A DNA stretch of 64,000 bases from Streptomyces lydicus (GTDB lineage: Bacteria > Actinomycetota > Actinomycetes > Streptomycetales > Streptomycetaceae): the NCBI RefSeq assembly GCF_001729485.1, contig NZ_CP017157.1, positions 1,240,001 through 1,304,000 of the forward strand. The letters run 5' to 3'. The translations under genes and the position numbers were made by a program. Positions within the stretch are counted from its first letter, which is position 1. Every line of letters begins with the position of its first letter. This document shows, piece by piece, positions 31,400 to 40,363 of the stretch. A model generated the notes under the pieces. The model was not told where the DNA came from. It was given only the letters and a program-made list of their open reading frames with translations, and did no database searches.

Positions 31400-31440
31400 C
31401 CGGCGCGCCGGCCGTCCTTCCCGGGCGGCCGGCGCGCCGG
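31400..31440. terminator. strong hairpin terminator after GH65 gene
   Basis: A perfect 15-bp stem (31400-31414 with 31426-31440) and 11-base loop lie 15 bases past the GH65 stop, followed by ATTGTTG. No U-tract is needed in Streptomyces. Confidence 0.8.
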
Positions 31441-31517
31441 ATTGTTGCGGCGGGATGAAATCCGCCGCCCGTGTCGTTGACGCCTTGCGACAGACGTCGA
31501 CGGGTGGGAGGCAACGG

Positions 31518-34500
31518 GTGGCGGGGACGGATACGGAACGAGTGGGCTGGGCGCGGCGGCTGATCCGCGACTGCTGGCAGTACCGGAAGGACGTGCTGCT
31601 GGCCCTCGGCTCCTCGCTCGGCGGGATGGCCGTGCTGGCGCTGGTCCCGCTCGTACCGAAGCTGATCATCGACGACGTCATCGTCCGTCACGACCGCGCC
31701 CTCGCCCCCTGGGCGAGCCTGCTGGTCCTCGCCGCGGTCGTGGTCTACGTCCTGACCTACCTCCGGCGCTTCTACGGCGGCCGGCTCGCCCTGGACATCC
31801 AGCACGACCTGCGCACCAGGATGTTCGCCGCGATAGCCCGCCTCGACGGGCGGCGCCAGGACGAGCTGAGCACCGGTCAGGTCGTGGGTCGCGCCACCAG
31901 TGACCTCCAGCTGATCCAGAGCCTGCTGTTCATGGTGCCGATGATGATCGGCAGCGTGCTGCTGTTCGTGATCTCGCTGGTCGTGATGGCGGTGCTGTCG
32001 CCGCTGCTCACCGTCGTCGCGCTGGCCGTCGCCCCCGCCCTGTGGCTGATCGCCAAGCGCAGCCGGAACCGGCTGTTCCCCGCCACCTGGTACGCCCAGG
32101 GCCAGGCGGCCGCGGTCGCCGGCGTGGTGGACGGCGCGGTCTCCGGCGTCCGGGTCGTCAAGGGCTTCGGGCAGGAGGACCAGGAGACCGCCAAGCTGCG
32201 CGAGGTCGGCCGCCGGCTGTTCGCCGGCCGGCTGCGCACGGTCCGGCTCAACGCCCGCTACACCCCCGCCCTGCAGGCCGTACCGGCCCTCGGCCAGGTC
32301 GCGATGCTCGCTCTCGGCGGCTGGATGGCCACCCAGGGGCAGGTCACCCTGGGCACCTTCGTCGCCTTCTCCACCTACCTCGCGCAGCTGGTCGGACCGG
32401 TCCGGATGCTCGCGATGATGCTCACCGTCGGGCAGCAGGCCCGGGCCGGCGTCGAGCGGGTCTACGAGCTGATCGACACCGAGCCGTCGATCGAGGAGCG
32501 GGCGGACGCCCACGAATTGCCCGCGGACACCCCCGCCACCGTCGAATTCGACCGGGTGACCTTCGCCTACGCCCCGCTGCACCCCGGCCACGGCCCCGAT
32601 GACGCGGCGGGGCACGACGACGGCCCCCGCGCCCCGCGGCCCGTCCTGAGCGACTTCTCGCTGCGCATCGAAGCCGGCGAGACGGTCGCCGTGGTCGGCA
32701 CGTCCGGCAGCGGCAAGTCCACCGTCTCCCTGCTGCTGCCCCGCTTCTACGACGTCTCCGCCGGCCGGGTCCTGGTCGGCGGCCACGACGTGCGCGGGCT
32801 GACCCTCGCGTCGCTGCGCGCCGCCATCGGCCTGGTCCCCGAGAACAGCTTCCTGTTCTCCGACTCGATACGCGACAACATCGCCTACGGCCATCCCGAC
32901 GCCACCGACGAGGAGGTGCGCGCCGCGGCCCGCGCCGCCCAGGCGGACGGCTTCATATCGGAGCTCCCCGACGGCTACGACACCACGGTCGGGGAGCAGG
33001 GACTGACCCTTTCGGGCGGCCAGCGGCAGCGCGTCGCGCTGGCCCGCGCCATCCTCACCGACCCCCGGCTGCTGGTCCTGGACGACGCGACCTCGGCGGT
33101 CGACGCCCGGGTGGAGCACGAGATCCACGAGGCCCTGCGCGGCGTCATGGCGGGCCGTACGACCCTGCTCATCGCGCACCGCGCCTCCACCCTCGCGCTC
33201 GCCGACCGGGTCGCCGTCCTCGACGAGGGGCGGCTGGTCGACATCGGCACCCAGGACGAGCTGGCGGAGCGATGTCCGCTCTACCGCAGGCTGCTGACCG
33301 ACCCCGAGGAACTGGGCGGTGTCGAGCGGGACCCGGCCGGCGAGCTGGCCGGCGCCTTCGACGGCGAGTTCGCCGCATGGGGGTCCCCCCGCTCAAGCGG
33401 AGCCGAGAGTGGGGGAGGGCTGCTGGACCACGCGTACGCAGTGGACGCCGCCGGTCCCGGCCGGCCGGACGGCTTCGACGCCGGGCCGGACGGCGAGCCC
33501 GACGGCGGGACCGGCGCCGTCACCCCCGAGCTGTGGGTCCGCCGCGAGCAGGACGCCGAGGCGGGCGGCGCCGGCGTGGGGCCCCGCACGGCCGCCGCCG
33601 GACCCGGTCTCGGCGCCGCGATGGCCGGCATGCCGGCCACCCCCGAACTCCTCGCCCAGGTCGCCGCGCTGCCGCCGGCCGAGGACATCCCCGCCGTCGA
33701 CGAGGACCGGGCGGTGCGCCCCGAGCGCGCCTACGGCCTGCGCCGGCTGCTGCACGGCTTCGGCCGGCCGCTGGCCTTCGCCCTGGCACTGGTCGCGGTG
33801 GACGCCCTGGCCGGGCTGCTGCTGCCGGTCCTGATCCGGCAGGGCATCGACGAGGGCGTCCGGCGCGGCGTGCTGGCCGGCGTCTGGACGGCCGCGCTGC
33901 TCGCGCTGTGCGTGGTCCTCGCCCAGTGGGCCGCCCAGATCGGCGGCAACCGCCTGACCGGACGCACCGGCGAGCGGGTCCTCTACTCGCTCCGCCTCAA
34001 GATCTTCGCGCAGCTGCAGCGCCTCGGCCTCGACTACTACGAGCGCGAGCTGACCGGCAAGATCATGACCAGGATGACGACCGACATCGACGCCTTGTCG
34101 ACATTCCTGCAGACCGGCCTGGTCACCGCCCTGGTCTCGATGCTGACGTTCTTCGGCATCCTCGTCGCGCTGCTCGCCATCGACGTCCAGCTGGCCCTCG
34201 TCGTCTTCGCCACCCTCCCGCCGCTGATCATCGGCACGTACTTCTTCCGCAAGCAGAGCGTCAAGGCGTACGAGCTGGCCCGCGAGCGGATCAGCGTGGT
34301 CAACGGCGACCTCCAGGAGAGCGTCGCCGGGCTGCGCATCGTCCAGGCGTTCCGGCGCGAGCGCAGCGGTGAGCAGCGGTTCGCCGGGCGCAGCGACGCC
34401 TACCGCGCGGCCCGCATCCGCGGCCAGTTCCTGATCTCCGTCTACTTCCCGTTCGTGCAGCTGCTGTCCTCGGTGGCGGCCGCGCTGGTGCTGATCGTCG

Positions 34501-35462
34501 GCGCGGACCGGGTCGCCCACGACACCCTGACGGCCGGTGCCCTGGTCGCCTACCTCCTCTACATCGACCTGTTCTTCGCCCCCGTGCAGCAGCTGTCCCA
34601 GGTCTTCGACGGCTACCAGCAGGCGTCCGTCTCGCTCGGCCGCATCCAGGAACTGCTGCGCGAGCCCACCACCACCCCGGTGGCCGAGCGGCCCCGCGCG
34701 GTGCCCGCCCTGCGCGGCGAGATCACCTTCGACGACGTCCACTTCCACTACGGCGGGAGCACGGAGCCGGCGCTGGCCGGCATAGACCTCGCCATACCGG
34801 CCGGCCAGACGGTGGCCTTCGTCGGCGAGACCGGCGCCGGCAAGTCCACCCTGGTCAAGCTGGTCGCCCGGTACTACGACCCGTCCTCCGGCGCGGTCCG
34901 GGTCGACGGCACCGACCTGCGCGAACTGGACCTGACGGGCTACCGCCACCGCCTCGGCGTGGTCCCCCAGGAGCCCTACCTGTTCGCCGGCACCGTCCGG
35001 GACGCCATCGCCTACGGCCGCCCGGACGCCACCGACGCCGAGGTGGAGGCCGCCGCCCGCGCGGTCGGCGCGCACGCCATGATCGCCACCCTGGACGGCG
35101 GCTACCTCCACGAGGTCGCCGAGCGCGGCCGCAACCTCTCCGCCGGCCAGCGCCAGCTGCTGGCGCTGGCCCGCGCCGAACTCGTCGACCCGGACGTGCT
35201 GTTGCTGGACGAGGCGACCGCGGCCCTGGACCTGGCCACCGAAGCCGTCGTCAACCAGGCCACCGACCGCCTCGCCGGCCGCCGCACGACCCTGGTCGTC
35301 GCCCACCGCCTGACCACCGCCGCCCGCGCCGACCGCGTCGTGGTCCTCGACCACGGCCGGGTCGCCGAGGACGGCAGCCACGCCCAGCTGCTGGCCCGCA
35401 ACGGCCGCTACGCGGAGCTGTGGCGCACCTTCACCGGCGAGGAGGAGGAACTGGTGGCCTGA
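31518..35462 (+). CDS. fused ABC exporter (two TMD-NBD halves in one chain)
   Basis: A 1,314-residue exporter with two complete type IV ABC halves. Half 1 has six helices, Walker A GTSGSGKST (Lys400), signature LSGGQ and Walker B LLVLDDAT. Half 2 has six helices, Walker A GETGAGKST (Lys1109), signature LSAGQ and Walker B VLLLDEAT. Half 1 has Asp instead of the catalytic Glu, so one ATP site is degenerate, as in heterodimeric exporters. GTG 31518 has GGGAGG seven bases upstream; ATG 31455 is possible. The linker (residues about 610-730) is low-complexity and contains an in-frame palindromic repeat at 33376-33417. Substrate unknown (lipid or drug). Confidence 0.93.
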   Translation: MAGTDTERVGWARRLIRDCWQYRKDVLLALGSSLGGMAVLALVPLVPKLIIDDVIVRHDRALAPWASLLVLAAVVVYVLTYLRRFYGGRLALDIQHDLRTRMFAAIARLDGRRQDELSTGQVVGRATSDLQLIQSLLFMVPMMIGSVLLFVISLVVMAVLSPLLTVVALAVAPALWLIAKRSRNRLFPATWYAQGQAAAVAGVVDGAVSGVRVVKGFGQEDQETAKLREVGRRLFAGRLRTVRLNARYTPALQAVPALGQVAMLALGGWMATQGQVTLGTFVAFSTYLAQLVGPVRMLAMMLTVGQQARAGVERVYELIDTEPSIEERADAHELPADTPATVEFDRVTFAYAPLHPGHGPDDAAGHDDGPRAPRPVLSDFSLRIEAGETVAVVGTSGSGKSTVSLLLPRFYDVSAGRVLVGGHDVRGLTLASLRAAIGLVPENSFLFSDSIRDNIAYGHPDATDEEVRAAARAAQADGFISELPDGYDTTVGEQGLTLSGGQRQRVALARAILTDPRLLVLDDATSAVDARVEHEIHEALRGVMAGRTTLLIAHRASTLALADRVAVLDEGRLVDIGTQDELAERCPLYRRLLTDPEELGGVERDPAGELAGAFDGEFAAWGSPRSSGAESGGGLLDHAYAVDAAGPGRPDGFDAGPDGEPDGGTGAVTPELWVRREQDAEAGGAGVGPRTAAAGPGLGAAMAGMPATPELLAQVAALPPAEDIPAVDEDRAVRPERAYGLRRLLHGFGRPLAFALALVAVDALAGLLLPVLIRQGIDEGVRRGVLAGVWTAALLALCVVLAQWAAQIGGNRLTGRTGERVLYSLRLKIFAQLQRLGLDYYERELTGKIMTRMTTDIDALSTFLQTGLVTALVSMLTFFGILVALLAIDVQLALVVFATLPPLIIGTYFFRKQSVKAYELARERISVVNGDLQESVAGLRIVQAFRRERSGEQRFAGRSDAYRAARIRGQFLISVYFPFVQLLSSVAAALVLIVGADRVAHDTLTAGALVAYLLYIDLFFAPVQQLSQVFDGYQQASVSLGRIQELLREPTTTPVAERPRAVPALRGEITFDDVHFHYGGSTEPALAGIDLAIPAGQTVAFVGETGAGKSTLVKLVARYYDPSSGAVRVDGTDLRELDLTGYRHRLGVVPQEPYLFAGTVRDAIAYGRPDATDAEVEAAARAVGAHAMIATLDGGYLHEVAERGRNLSAGQRQLLALARAELVDPDVLLLDEATAALDLATEAVVNQATDRLAGRRTTLVVAHRLTTAARADRVVVLDHGRVAEDGSHAQLLARNGRYAELWRTFTGEEEELVA
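33376..33417. repeat. Streptomyces-type palindromic repeat inside coding sequence
   Basis: The segment runs from CATGGGGGTCCCCCCGCTC to GAGCCGAGAGTGGGGGAG. I recognise this sequence as a frequently dispersed intergenic repeat of Streptomyces. Here it is in frame in the exporter linker and codes for WGSPRSSGAESGGG. Confidence 0.75.
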
Positions 35463-35486
35463 CGCCCCGGCCGGGCCACCCGTCCC

Positions 35487-35524
35487 CGGGGGCCGTCCCG
35501 CGAAGATCCGCCGGACGGCCCCCG
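35487..35524. terminator. terminator after ABC exporter
   Basis: A perfect 12-bp stem (35487-35498 with 35513-35524, arms CGGGGGCCGTCC and GGACGGCCCCCG) with a 14-base loop, 25 bases past the exporter stop. Confidence 0.8.
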
Positions 35525-35592
35525 AGGGCTGGTGGCGTCCGTGTCCCGCCGATAGGTTCAGCCCGACCTTTGCTATCCCAAGGGGAGGGTGC

Positions 35593-37014
35593 ATGCGCAA
35601 GGCCACCAGATGGCTGCTGTCGCTCGCGGTGCTCATAGGCACGGCGGGCGCCGGCAGCATACCGGCGGGAGCGGCCACCGCCGCCGAGCCGAAGACCGAG
35701 GACATCAAGGACCGCATCCTGGCGATCCCGGGCATGAGCCTCATCGAGGAGAAGCCGGTCGACGGCTACCGGTACTTCGTCCTGAACTACACCCAGCCGG
35801 TTGACCACCGGCACCCCGCCGAGGGGACCTTCCAGCAGCGGCTGACCGTGCTGCACAAGTCGGTGGACCGCCCGACGGTGTTCTTCACCTCGGGTTACAA
35901 CGTCAGCACCACGCCGTCCCGCAGTGAACCCACGAAGATCATCGACGGCAATCAAGTCTCGCTGGAATACCGTTACTTCACCCCGTCGCGGCCCACGCCC
36001 ACCGACTGGAAGAAGCTCGACATCCGGCAGGCCGCCACCGACCAGCACCGCATATTCCAGGCCCTGCACCGCATCTACGGCAAGAACTGGATAGCCACCG
36101 GCGGCAGCAAGGGCGGCATGACCGCCACCTACTACCGCCGCTTCTTCCCGCACGACATGAACGGCACCGTCGCCTACGTCGCGCCGAACGACGTGCGCAA
36201 CGACGAGGACTCCGCCTACGACCGGTTCTTCAGGACCGTCGGTACCGCGCAGTGCCGCGCCGACCTCGCCGCGATCGAACGCGAGGCCCTGCTGCGCCGC
36301 AAGGAGATGGTGGGGCGCTTCCAGGACTGGGCCGACAAGGAGAAGCAGACCTTCACCAAGGTCGGCAACGCCGACCGGGCCTACGAGGTGATGGTCACCG
36401 ACCTGGTCTTCGGCTTCTGGCAGTACCAGCCGGCCGAGACCGCCTGCGCCGAGGTTCCCAAGCCGATCGTCTCCACCGACGGGCTGTGGCAGTGGATGGA
36501 CAAGGTCGGCGGCTTCGACAGCTACACCGACCAGGGCATGGAGCCGTACACGCCGTACTACTACCAGGCGGGCACCCAGCTCGGGGAGCCCGGCTACGGC
36601 TACCCGAACCTGGCCGGCCTGCTCAAGTACCCCGGCATCAACAACTCCCGCAGCTTCGTCCCCAAGGACATCCCGATGCGCTTCGACAAGCGCGCGATGC
36701 CCGACGTCGACCGCTGGGTGCGGCACCACGCCAACCGGATGATGTTCGTCAACGGCCAGTACGACCCGTGGAGTTCGGAGCACTTCGAACTCGGCAGGGG
36801 CGCCCGGGACTCCTACGTCTTCACCGTCCCCGGCGGCAACCACGGCTCGAACATCGCCAAGCTGAAGGACGCCGACCGCACCAAGGCCACCGCCGAGCTG
36901 CTCGACTGGGCGGGCGTCCCGGCCCCCGAGGGCGTCGAGGCCACCCCGCTGGCCCCGTACGACAAGAAGCTGGACCGGCAGGAGGTCCGCCGGATGCCGA
37001 TGCTGCGCCCGTGA
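35593..37014 (+). CDS. secreted S37-family (PS-10) aminopeptidase
   Basis: A 473-residue secreted serine peptidase of family S37, known from Streptomyces tripeptidyl aminopeptidase PS-10. The Sec leader is MRKATRWLLSLAVLIGTAGA with cleavage near ATA-AE. The alpha/beta-hydrolase triad is readable: Ser172 in TGGSKGGM, Asp391 in NGQYDPWSS and His417 in GGNHGS. ATG 35593 follows GGGGAGGG closely. It is monocistronic between two strong hairpins and convergent with the GH3 gene. The role is scavenging extracellular peptides. Confidence 0.9.
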   Translation: MRKATRWLLSLAVLIGTAGAGSIPAGAATAAEPKTEDIKDRILAIPGMSLIEEKPVDGYRYFVLNYTQPVDHRHPAEGTFQQRLTVLHKSVDRPTVFFTSGYNVSTTPSRSEPTKIIDGNQVSLEYRYFTPSRPTPTDWKKLDIRQAATDQHRIFQALHRIYGKNWIATGGSKGGMTATYYRRFFPHDMNGTVAYVAPNDVRNDEDSAYDRFFRTVGTAQCRADLAAIEREALLRRKEMVGRFQDWADKEKQTFTKVGNADRAYEVMVTDLVFGFWQYQPAETACAEVPKPIVSTDGLWQWMDKVGGFDSYTDQGMEPYTPYYYQAGTQLGEPGYGYPNLAGLLKYPGINNSRSFVPKDIPMRFDKRAMPDVDRWVRHHANRMMFVNGQYDPWSSEHFELGRGARDSYVFTVPGGNHGSNIAKLKDADRTKATAELLDWAGVPAPEGVEATPLAPYDKKLDRQEVRRMPMLRP

Positions 37015-37050
37015 GGCCCTTCCGCCACCCGGCCGTACGCCGGTGACGGC

Positions 37051-37086
37051 TACGGCGCGCTCCCGGACGTCCGGGAGCGCGCCGTA
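37051..37086. terminator. bidirectional terminator, perfect 36-base palindrome
   Basis: TACGGCGCGCTCCCGGAC (37051-37068) is followed immediately by its exact complement (37069-37086). It sits between the convergent S37 and GH3 genes and can terminate both transcripts. Confidence 0.85.
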
Positions 37087-37138
37087 CCCGGCCGGTACCC
37101 CTTGTCCGGGCCGCCGCCGGTGCGCGGTGCGGACGCGC

Positions 37139-38986
37139 TCAGTACGACAGGCCGTGCCCGATCCGGTAGAGGGCCTGCTCCGGGGCGTCGGCACGCATTA
37201 TCGCGACCGGCAGCCGGCCCACCGGCTCCCGCCGCCCGGCGATCACCCGGGCCGCCGCCCGCAGCTCCACATCCGTCCACGAATAGCTCGCCAGGGCCGC
37301 CTTGACCCCGTCCAGCTGGGCGATGTCGTACGGGTTGCGGACCGCGAGCTGCACCACCGGCTTGCCGGTCCCCAGCAGCGCGCCGACCAGCGTCCGCTGC
37401 GCCGACTGCGCGGTCACGTTGTACGTGGCCACCACCACCGCGTCCCGTTCGCCGAGCGCCGCCACCGCCTCGTCGATCCGCTGCCGGGACGGCGTCGGGC
37501 CCGTCGACAGCGCGGTGGCGGTGAAGCCCAGATCGGTGAGCGCCTTCGCCAGCACCGTGGTCGGCGGCCCCCCGGTCCCCGAGGGCGCGGCCGCGTCCAC
37601 CCCCACCACCAGCACCCTGCGCTCCCGCCGCCGCGACAGCGGCAGCACGCCACCGTCGTTGCGCAGCAGCGTCGTCGTACGGTCCGCGATCCGGTCCGCG
37701 GTGGTGAGGTGCCCCCGGGTGCCGACCACCCGGTCCACCGCCGCCCGGCTGGTGTACGGATCCTTGAACAGCCCTCGCCGCTCCTTCAGCAGCAGGATCC
37801 GCAGCAGCTTCGCGTCGAGGTCCCGTTCGGTCAGCTCGCCGTCCTTCAGGGCCTTGAGCACCGCGCCGTGCGCCACCGACAGGTCCGGTGGGTTCAGCAG
37901 CTGGTCGACTCCCGCCTTGAGCGCCAGCACCGGCACCCGGGCGTCGCCGTACTTCGCCCGTACGCCCTCCATCCCCAGCGAGTCGGTCACCACCACCCCG
38001 TCGTAGCCCAGCCGCTCGCGCAGGATGCCGGTGAGGATGGGCCGGGAGAGCGTCGCCGGGTCCTCGCTCGCGTCGAAGGCGGGCACGACGATGTGCGCCG
38101 TCATGATCGAATCGATGCCGGCGGCGATCGCCGCCTTGAACGGCGGTGCGTCCAGCCGCTCCCACTCCTCGGCGCTGTGCCGGATGTACGGCAGCCCGAC
38201 GTGGCTGTCGGTGTCGGTGTCACCGTGCCCGGGGAAGTGCTTGGCGCAGGCCGCCACCCCGCCTTCCTGATAGCCCTTCACCTGAGCGCCGACCATACGG
38301 GCCACCGCCTGCGGGTCGGCCCCGAAGGAGCGGACCCCGATGACCGGGTTGGCGGGATTGACGTTGACGTCGGCGTCCGGCGCGTAGTCCTGCCGGATGC
38401 CCATCGCGTACAGCTCCTGCCCCGCGATCCGGCCCGCCGTCCGCGCGTCGTCGCGGGAGCCGCCCGCGCCGAGCGCCATCGCCCCGGGGAAGAGCGTCGC
38501 CGGCGCGCCCACCCGGGCCACTATGCCGTGCTCCTGGTCGGTGGAGATCAGCACCGGGACCGGCACGCGCAGGGCGGCGGCGGCCTTCTGGATGCCGTTG
38601 GAGAGTTCGGCGATCTGGTGCGGCTCGCGGGTGTTGTGCGCCCACCCGAAGTAGATGATGCCGCCCACGTGGTACTTGGCGATCAGCTCCGCAGCGTTGG
38701 CGACCCCGATCTCCTTCCGGTTCGCCGCGACGTCGGCCGGGTCCGGGTCGGTGGCGGAGTGCCCGTAGACCCGCATCACGAACAGCTGGCCGACCTTCTC
38801 CTCCGGGGTCATACGGGCGATCAGGCGGCGCAGCCGCGTCCGGGTGGCGGCATCGGGGAGGGGCTGGTGGGCGAGGGCGAGGGCGGGGGCCGCGGTCCGC
38901 GCCGCCGCCGTTGCCGGGCCGGCACCCGCGGCAACGACGGCGGCCGCGGCGGCCGCACTGGTCAGAACGGTACGTCTGGAGTGCAT
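37139..38986 (-). CDS. Tat-exported GH3 beta-N-acetylglucosaminidase
   Basis: A 615-residue GH3 enzyme. The leader HSRRTVLTSAAAAAAVVAAG contains a twin-arginine motif, so folded export is likely. KHFPGHGDTDTDSHVGLP is the NagZ-type His/Asp loop, and the nucleophile Asp is expected in VVVTDSLGMEGV. The C-terminal (alpha/beta) sandwich is present. Substrates are chitobiose or cell-wall GlcNAc. ATG 38986 has GGAAGGAG upstream; the open frame extends to 39043 but lacks a ribosome site there. It has its own promoter (39043-39071). Confidence 0.9.
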   Translation of the reverse strand: MHSRRTVLTSAAAAAAVVAAGAGPATAAARTAAPALALAHQPLPDAATRTRLRRLIARMTPEEKVGQLFVMRVYGHSATDPDPADVAANRKEIGVANAAELIAKYHVGGIIYFGWAHNTREPHQIAELSNGIQKAAAALRVPVPVLISTDQEHGIVARVGAPATLFPGAMALGAGGSRDDARTAGRIAGQELYAMGIRQDYAPDADVNVNPANPVIGVRSFGADPQAVARMVGAQVKGYQEGGVAACAKHFPGHGDTDTDSHVGLPYIRHSAEEWERLDAPPFKAAIAAGIDSIMTAHIVVPAFDASEDPATLSRPILTGILRERLGYDGVVVTDSLGMEGVRAKYGDARVPVLALKAGVDQLLNPPDLSVAHGAVLKALKDGELTERDLDAKLLRILLLKERRGLFKDPYTSRAAVDRVVGTRGHLTTADRIADRTTTLLRNDGGVLPLSRRRERRVLVVGVDAAAPSGTGGPPTTVLAKALTDLGFTATALSTGPTPSRQRIDEAVAALGERDAVVVATYNVTAQSAQRTLVGALLGTGKPVVQLAVRNPYDIAQLDGVKAALASYSWTDVELRAAARVIAGRREPVGRLPVAIMRADAPEQALYRIGHGLSY

Positions 38987-39042
38987 CTGCGCTCCTTCCG
39001 GAGGGCTTCCTCGACTCGTTGAAGGAAACTTCCAAGGAGACA

Positions 39043-39071
39043 CGGATAGCCGGAAAACTATTGTCGGTCAA
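39043..39071 (-). promoter_or_regulatory. promoter of the GH3 gene
   Basis: On the minus strand TTGACC (39071-39066) and TATCCG (39048-39043) are separated by 17 bases, giving a leader of about 50 bases before ATG 38986. The near-palindrome GGAAACTTCC (39024-39033) lies just downstream and may be an operator. No DasR-type box was seen. Confidence 0.55.
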
Positions 39072-39251
39072 TCACTCCATCCGAGGTGGCGCCCAGCAAT
39101 TGCGAACCGGACGCGGGTGTGTGAGGGGATGGGTTCCGGCGCCTGCGAGCGGGCCGGGGCGAGAGCTGCCGGTGGTGCGGAAGGTGCCGTGCGGGGCCCG
39201 GGGCGGGGCGCGGTCGGACCCGGGGTGGGGGTGGGCCCGGGACGAGGGTGG

Positions 39252-40232
39252 TCAGGCGCCGGTGCGGTGCCGGTTCGGCGTCCCGGCGGCGAGGAGCTGC
39301 TGGAGGTGTGCGCGGGCCGGCGCCAGGAGGGCGGGGAGGTCCGGGGCGTCGGGGTACCAGCGCTTCTCGTACTCCCAGCACAGCCAGCCGCCCGCGCCCT
39401 GGTCGTAGATGCTCTCGGGGGTCGGCACGGGGCCCCGCGGCTCTCCGGGGTCCTCGCCGAGCGTGGCCAGGACGTCGGCCAGCGGCAGCGCACCGGCGCC
39501 GAGGGGCAGGGGGGTGGTGTCCTCGGCGGAGGCGACGTCCTTGACCTGGACGTAGCCCAGGTGCGGGGCGAGCGCGGCATGGGTGTCGACCGGCTCCTCA
39601 CCGCCGAGCCAGCTGTGCAGCACGTCCCAGAGCGCGCCCACGTTCCGGTGCCCCACGGGACCCAGGACCCGGGCCGCGGCCGCGCCGGTGCGGTGCGAGT
39701 CATGGGTCTCCAGCAGCACCCGTACACCCCGCTCCGCCGCGAGCGGCGCCACCGCGGCGAGCCGCCGCGCGGCATCGGCGTCCGCCTCGGCCGCCGGGCG
39801 GTCGCCTCCCCCGGGGAAGACCCGGACATACGGCGCCCCCAGGTCCGCGGCGAGCAGCACCAGCTCGTCCAGCTCCTGGGCGAGTTCCTTCTCGCCCGCG
39901 GTGTCCCGGGCCGCGGCGACCCGGGCGTACCCGGCCACGGCGAGGATCTCGATACCGGTGGCCGCGCACTGCGCGCGCACCGCGGCCCGTTCCCGCGCCC
40001 CGATCAGCGGATGCACCGGTTCCTCGGGATGGGCCCGTAGCTCCACGCCCTGGTAGCCGGTCTCCGCGGCCAGCGCCAGCACCTCGGCCACCGGCATCCC
40101 GGGCACCCCGAGGGTCGAGAACGCGAAGCGCATCGCCGGCGCGCCGCCGGCCGGGCCCTTCGTGCCACCGCCCGCCGTGCCACCCCCGGCACCGCCGGCC
40201 GGCCCGTCCGTGTGTCCTGCGCTGCCGCTCAT
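39252..40232 (-). CDS. sugar phosphate isomerase/epimerase-like TIM barrel protein
   Basis: A 326-residue xylose-isomerase-like (AP endonuclease 2 fold) protein. Metal ligands are likely in GVELRAHPEEP, LLETHDSH, ALWDVLHSWLGGEEP and GYVQVKDV. The N-terminal 33 residues are Gly/Ala-rich. ATG 40232 has GAGGAGGAG upstream; ATG 40133 (MRFAFSTLG) would be the conserved core start. It is downstream of the MarR-GNAT gene on the same strand. Likely acts on a keto-sugar or cyclitol; substrate not identifiable. Confidence 0.82.
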   Translation of the reverse strand: MSGSAGHTDGPAGGAGGGTAGGGTKGPAGGAPAMRFAFSTLGVPGMPVAEVLALAAETGYQGVELRAHPEEPVHPLIGARERAAVRAQCAATGIEILAVAGYARVAAARDTAGEKELAQELDELVLLAADLGAPYVRVFPGGGDRPAAEADADAARRLAAVAPLAAERGVRVLLETHDSHRTGAAAARVLGPVGHRNVGALWDVLHSWLGGEEPVDTHAALAPHLGYVQVKDVASAEDTTPLPLGAGALPLADVLATLGEDPGEPRGPVPTPESIYDQGAGGWLCWEYEKRWYPDAPDLPALLAPARAHLQQLLAAGTPNRHRTGA

Positions 40233-40363
40233 ATCGCGCTCCTCCTCGTCGCGCCCGGATCCCCGAGCGTGTGCCCTGGCCGCGCGCGTCCATGTCTCCC
40301 CGGAGGGTGTACCCGCAGCCGGCCCGCCGGGCGCACCCGTTCCCCCGGCGGCGCGCCGCTACG

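Noticed and set aside
33376..33420. Split of the exporter into two genes at the ATG within the repeat
   Set aside because: The frame is continuous through the linker and the ATG inside the repeat is out of frame with NBD2 and lacks a ribosome site.
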